Source: Adhaeribacter sp.
GTDB taxonomy: Bacteria; Bacteroidota; Bacteroidia; Cytophagales; Hymenobacteraceae
Reading direction: 5' to 3'
Assembly: GCA_028288395.1 (NCBI GenBank)
Contig: JAQBNV010000570.1
Location: forward strand, 1 to 9,288
Length of the DNA stretch: 9,288 nt
The first letter of the stretch is position 1, and the number at the start of each line of letters is the position of its first letter. Position numbers and translations under genes: made by a program. Positions 7,701 through 9,288 of the stretch are shown here, piece after piece. A model generated the notes under the pieces. The model was not told the origin of the DNA. It saw only the letters and a program-made list of their open reading frames with translations, and did no database searches.

Positions 7701-8873
7701 TTTGTAAACCGCAATGTACAGGATAGTTCGGCTGTAGCACCAGTAGCCGTAACCAACCAGGTAAATTTATCGGGCATCAACATGAACTTTAACCTGGAAA
7801 TCACCCCCGATGCTTACATGGAAATAATATTGGATCAGGCAGCCGGAGATATTGTAAGAGGTTCGGGCAGTGGCCGGCTGCGCATGAATATTGATACCCG
7901 CGGCGAGTTTACCATGGATGGCCAGATAGAGATAAGCCGCGGCGCTTACAACTTTACGCTTTACAATATTATCAACAAAGAATTTACCATCCGACCCGGT
8001 GGCACCATTACCTGGAACGGCGATCCGTATGCCGGCATCATGAACATTACGGCCACCTATACCCAAAACGTGACCATTCCGCAAACTTTAGCAAATAACG
8101 ACGAATCTTTATCCAACGTGCGGATTCCGGTAACTGCTGTAATGAATCTGCAGGGCAACCTCCTAACGCCCGAAATAAGGCTGGATATGGAATTTCGGAA
8201 TGCGCCCAACGATGTAGAAACCCAGCTGGCACGGGTACTTGCTGATCTCCGGAACGACCAGGATGAACTGAACCGCCAGGTATTTAGCTTACTGATTCTC
8301 AAAAGGTTATCAGACCGGAATAATTTTGGCAGTAATGCCCTGGAAGCTGGTATTACCGGCAGTTTAAGCGAATTGGTAACGAACCAGCTAGGTAATATTT
8401 TGTCGCAGGTAGATTCTAACCTGGAAGTAGATATAGGCCTGGCTTCCTCCGACCCCAATGCCAGTGCGCTGGACCAGGTAGCCTTACGGAATTTGCAATT
8501 AAGGTTAAGTTACAGTTTGCTCGAAGGCAGACTACGGGTAACACGCGAAGGCGGCGTAAATAACGGCAACGTAAACAACGAAACCACCTCCGATTTTTAT
8601 GGTACTGCCAATACCCTGGCGGGAGATTGGCGCGTGGAATATTATTTAGGACAGAACGGCAAACTCCGCTTACGGTTGGAATACGTGACATCCCAACGTC
8701 GTTTTGCCAGCACCACCAACACCGCCACCACCAATATCAGTTTGCTGCACACCGAGCAGTTTAACCGGTTCAGCGAATTATTTGCCCGCCGCCGGGTCCG
8801 CCGCCGCTATTTAGAACAAGAGCGGGAAAAAGTAATTTTAGACTCCGATGTACGTTACGACGGTATTAAATAA
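4701..8873 (+). CDS. tamB: Translocation/assembly module TamB, main part, without its membrane anchor
   Basis: This 1390-residue stretch is the bulk of an AsmA-like TamB protein. TamB-family proteins span the periplasm as a long beta-helical groove from the inner membrane to a BamA/Omp85-type partner in the outer membrane; they have been linked to outer-membrane protein assembly and to lipid transport between membranes. The sequence is repetitive in structure rather than in letters: alternating hydrophobic beta strands with short turns (for example DLRGDFRRFMVLNTT). The C-terminal TamB (DUF490) domain occupies roughly the last 450-500 residues, with GRLRMNIDTRGEFTMDGQIE and EFTIRPGGTITWNGDPYAGI, then QVFSLLILKRLS and a closing beta-rich stretch (GDWRVEYYLGQNGKLRLRLEY). 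A short Thr/Asn-rich piece (about 8707-8740) and an Arg-rich tail (FARRRVRRRYLEQEREK) follow. The first ATG in frame is 4701, but the real gene start is almost certainly the TTG at 4284, before the TGA. Translated from 4701 the product would lack an export signal and remain in the cytoplasm. No other stop or frameshift interrupts it, so the loss is recent or not real. Stop TAA at 8871-8873. Confidence 0.88.
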   Translation: MKAMSNILAKKDTVSTKTPFDFKINAVTIQNGRFRYYDQNKPVTAANSTINFQYLIADSISGRFSEISLGDTIRVKIENLSTTETRSKTRLHKLSTRMAFAPTFWEFDQVILQLGRSNLSDYIRFDYRQLSNFSHFIDSVKVTAHLKEARLFSADVASFAPQAQNLNDSILFTGNLSGKVKRFNANKLDVHYGRHTHIVGNLSAHDLPNVREAFAELKLQPSVLDARDLRKFIPKNSYAMAQRLGTVKLHGNFLGFYDDFVANGTFQTALGKVVSDINLKINPKTKYSSYSGYLRTDNFNVGKLIANNKIISSISIDGRVKGYGFTLDNAQLQLDANIKAIKLYGYNFQNIKTNATLSGQTFSGDITIRDRNINLTATGDVNLNQKSPSFDLVADVRHLDFKALGLTKEAISLQTKATLDFKGLKLDDITGRAYFANTLLTLNNYVVPTDSVVLISALQGNQRSLRILSNVADLSAEGTWDYSVLIRDLGTLIKEYRLNFESDPALMAAYYRNKKQTTIPEYQVDYNLNLKEFNGIIKAFVPNFGIADNSNLEGSFRQGSNAIFNFYAHTDTVYYGNNQFLMNDIELNTSKLPFSPDVLANAVLNSQKQMLKPGGNTENLFLEGVWSDRSILFTSNIAQVNSTNRANISGNLTFLNNKVQVVFNTSNVNVLDKAWQITPSNTIEISGYGKEIHFADFVVSHESQRISIDGMLSQNPQNALNVEIANFRLENLNPLFTSKFRGILNAKISARDIYNQAILTSSLSADSVHLNDFFVGKIDGTSDWENGQKRMKVDLGITRESLKVLNVTGFYKPTEEVNQLDLLAVMNDAPVRLVEPFLNTLFSDLYGTMDGRLNIGGRISGPSLSGSALVTNGRFTFKYLNTTYSFTDRIYFTENDITFRDVKLRDPQNNQGTISGSIIHQGFKNMILDLRGDFRRFMVLNTTREQNQLYYGTAIATGSATVLGAPSNLQMNIDARSEAGTRLSIPLDNSRTITRQNFIRFVNRNVQDSSAVAPVAVTNQVNLSGINMNFNLEITPDAYMEIILDQAAGDIVRGSGSGRLRMNIDTRGEFTMDGQIEISRGAYNFTLYNIINKEFTIRPGGTITWNGDPYAGIMNITATYTQNVTIPQTLANNDESLSNVRIPVTAVMNLQGNLLTPEIRLDMEFRNAPNDVETQLARVLADLRNDQDELNRQVFSLLILKRLSDRNNFGSNALEAGITGSLSELVTNQLGNILSQVDSNLEVDIGLASSDPNASALDQVALRNLQLRLSYSLLEGRLRVTREGGVNNGNVNNETTSDFYGTANTLAGDWRVEYYLGQNGKLRLRLEYVTSQRRFASTTNTATTNISLLHTEQFNRFSELFARRRVRRRYLEQEREKVILDSDVRYDGIK

Positions 8874-8904
8874 AATAAAGCCGTTTTGGACTCTGGTTTT
8901 TATT
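8874..8904 (+). terminator. Possible weak terminator after tamB
   Basis: AATAAA-G-CC just after the tamB stop can pair imperfectly with GG-TTTTTATT at 8895-8904, and the right arm is T-rich. The stem is short, bulged and mostly A-U, and it overlaps the -33 box of the ftsX promoter, so it is at best a leaky terminator. Confidence 0.25.
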
Positions 8905-8914
8905 CTTAATTTTG
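8885..8914 (+). promoter_or_regulatory. Bacteroidota-type promoter of ftsX
   Basis: TTTG at 8885-8888 and TAATTTTG at 8907-8914 match the -33 and -7 boxes (TTTG and TANNTTTG) with an 18-base spacer. Transcription should start near 8919-8921, leaving a leader of only about 10 bases before the ATG at 8930, with no room for a standard Shine-Dalgarno sequence. So ftsX probably does not depend on tamB transcription. Confidence 0.72.
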
Positions 8915-8929
8915 CAGCACAACCCCCTT

Positions 8930-9288
8930 ATGGCAAGTAACCAATTAAAACCAACCCGGAAAAAGAAATTAGGCAGCTATCCTTACGCGATGGTTATTTT
9001 CAGTATCACCCTGGCCCTTTTTGTGATTGGTTTATTTGGCATACTGCTTATTCACGCCGGTAAACTTTCCAACATCGTTAAAGAAAGCATTGAGGTACAG
9101 GTTTACCTGGAACGGAACCTCACCGAAACCCAGTTGGTGGCCGTGCAAAACCGGCTGGCCAAAAAGGAATATATCTCTTATCAAGGCAACAAAGCACAAA
9201 TCAGATTTTTTTCGAAGGAGGAAGGCGCAAAAGAGTTTATAAAGGAAACCGGAGAAGATTTTTTAAATTTCCTGGGGGAAAACCCGTT
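8930..9288 (+). CDS. ftsX: Cell division protein FtsX, N-terminal 119 residues (3' end beyond window)
   Basis: FtsX is the membrane subunit of the FtsEX complex, an ABC-transporter-like machine that, during cell division, passes a signal across the inner membrane to activate peptidoglycan hydrolases. The ATG at 8930-8932 begins an open frame running to the right edge. A basic cytoplasmic start (MASNQLKPTRKKKLGSYPYA) precedes the first transmembrane segment at about residues 20-43 (MVIFSITLALFVIGLFGILL). The following periplasmic part (ESIEVQVYLERNLTETQLVAVQ..., then IRFFSKEEGAKEFIKETGEDF) matches the FtsX extracellular domain, which normally lies between TM1 and TM2. The three remaining TM segments and the FtsX permease domain are outside the window. 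The partner ftsE is not seen here. An in-frame ATG at 8990 would begin inside the TM segment, so the first ATG is preferred. Confidence 0.93.
   Translation, partial: MASNQLKPTRKKKLGSYPYAMVIFSITLALFVIGLFGILLIHAGKLSNIVKESIEVQVYLERNLTETQLVAVQNRLAKKEYISYQGNKAQIRFFSKEEGAKEFIKETGEDFLNFLGENP

Noticed and set aside
8047..8691. Several minus-strand ORFs of 60-130 codons under the 3' part of tamB
   Set aside because: Antisense shadows of a long high-coding-density gene, with Arg/Ser-rich translations and no start context.

Overview
The window looks like chromosomal housekeeping DNA from a member of the Bacteroidota. It most resembles a Cytophagales/Hymenobacteraceae-type genome (Adhaeribacter or Hymenobacter relatives), but that placement rests on my memory of protein features and gene order, not on a search. 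Supporting signs are the Bacteroidota-type promoter motif TANNTTTG upstream of two genes, A/T-rich start contexts without clear Shine-Dalgarno sequences, a very long TamB of the Bacteroidota type, and an FtsX with the KKKLGSYPYAM-type N-terminus. There are no phage, plasmid, CRISPR or transposase genes.

Layout: positions 1-4277 hold five genes, all on the minus strand. In transcription order they are tsaD (tRNA t6A37 modification), smpB (trans-translation), a signal-peptide-less NlpC/P60 peptidase with an SH3-like domain, a small zinc-ribbon HNH endonuclease, and rpsA (ribosomal protein S1, cut by the left edge). Positions 4284-8873 on the plus strand hold a tamB-type gene, followed by ftsX, which is cut by the right edge. 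The start codons of tsaD and tamB are only 6 bases apart, so each promoter must lie inside or very near the other gene. Three of the genes serve translation (S1, SmpB, TsaD) and three serve the cell envelope (peptidase, TamB, FtsX).

The most notable point is that tamB is split by a single in-frame TGA at 4638-4640. The reading frame is the same before and after it. The fragment before the stop carries the membrane anchor, and the 1390-codon fragment after it carries nearly all of the beta-rich groove and the C-terminal TamB domain but has no export signal. The cause is a nonsense mutation, readthrough, or a base error in the assembly.

The second notable point is the smpB/NlpC intergenic region. 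It holds two facing arrays of 7-bp units (consensus TTAGAYN) that form an imperfect inverted repeat, one arm of which supplies the smpB stop codon. Other non-coding signals are a good intrinsic terminator after the peptidase gene, a promoter and a 5'-end hairpin in the rpsA leader, and a strong promoter giving ftsX a very short leader. I found no convincing evidence of a wholly new system.
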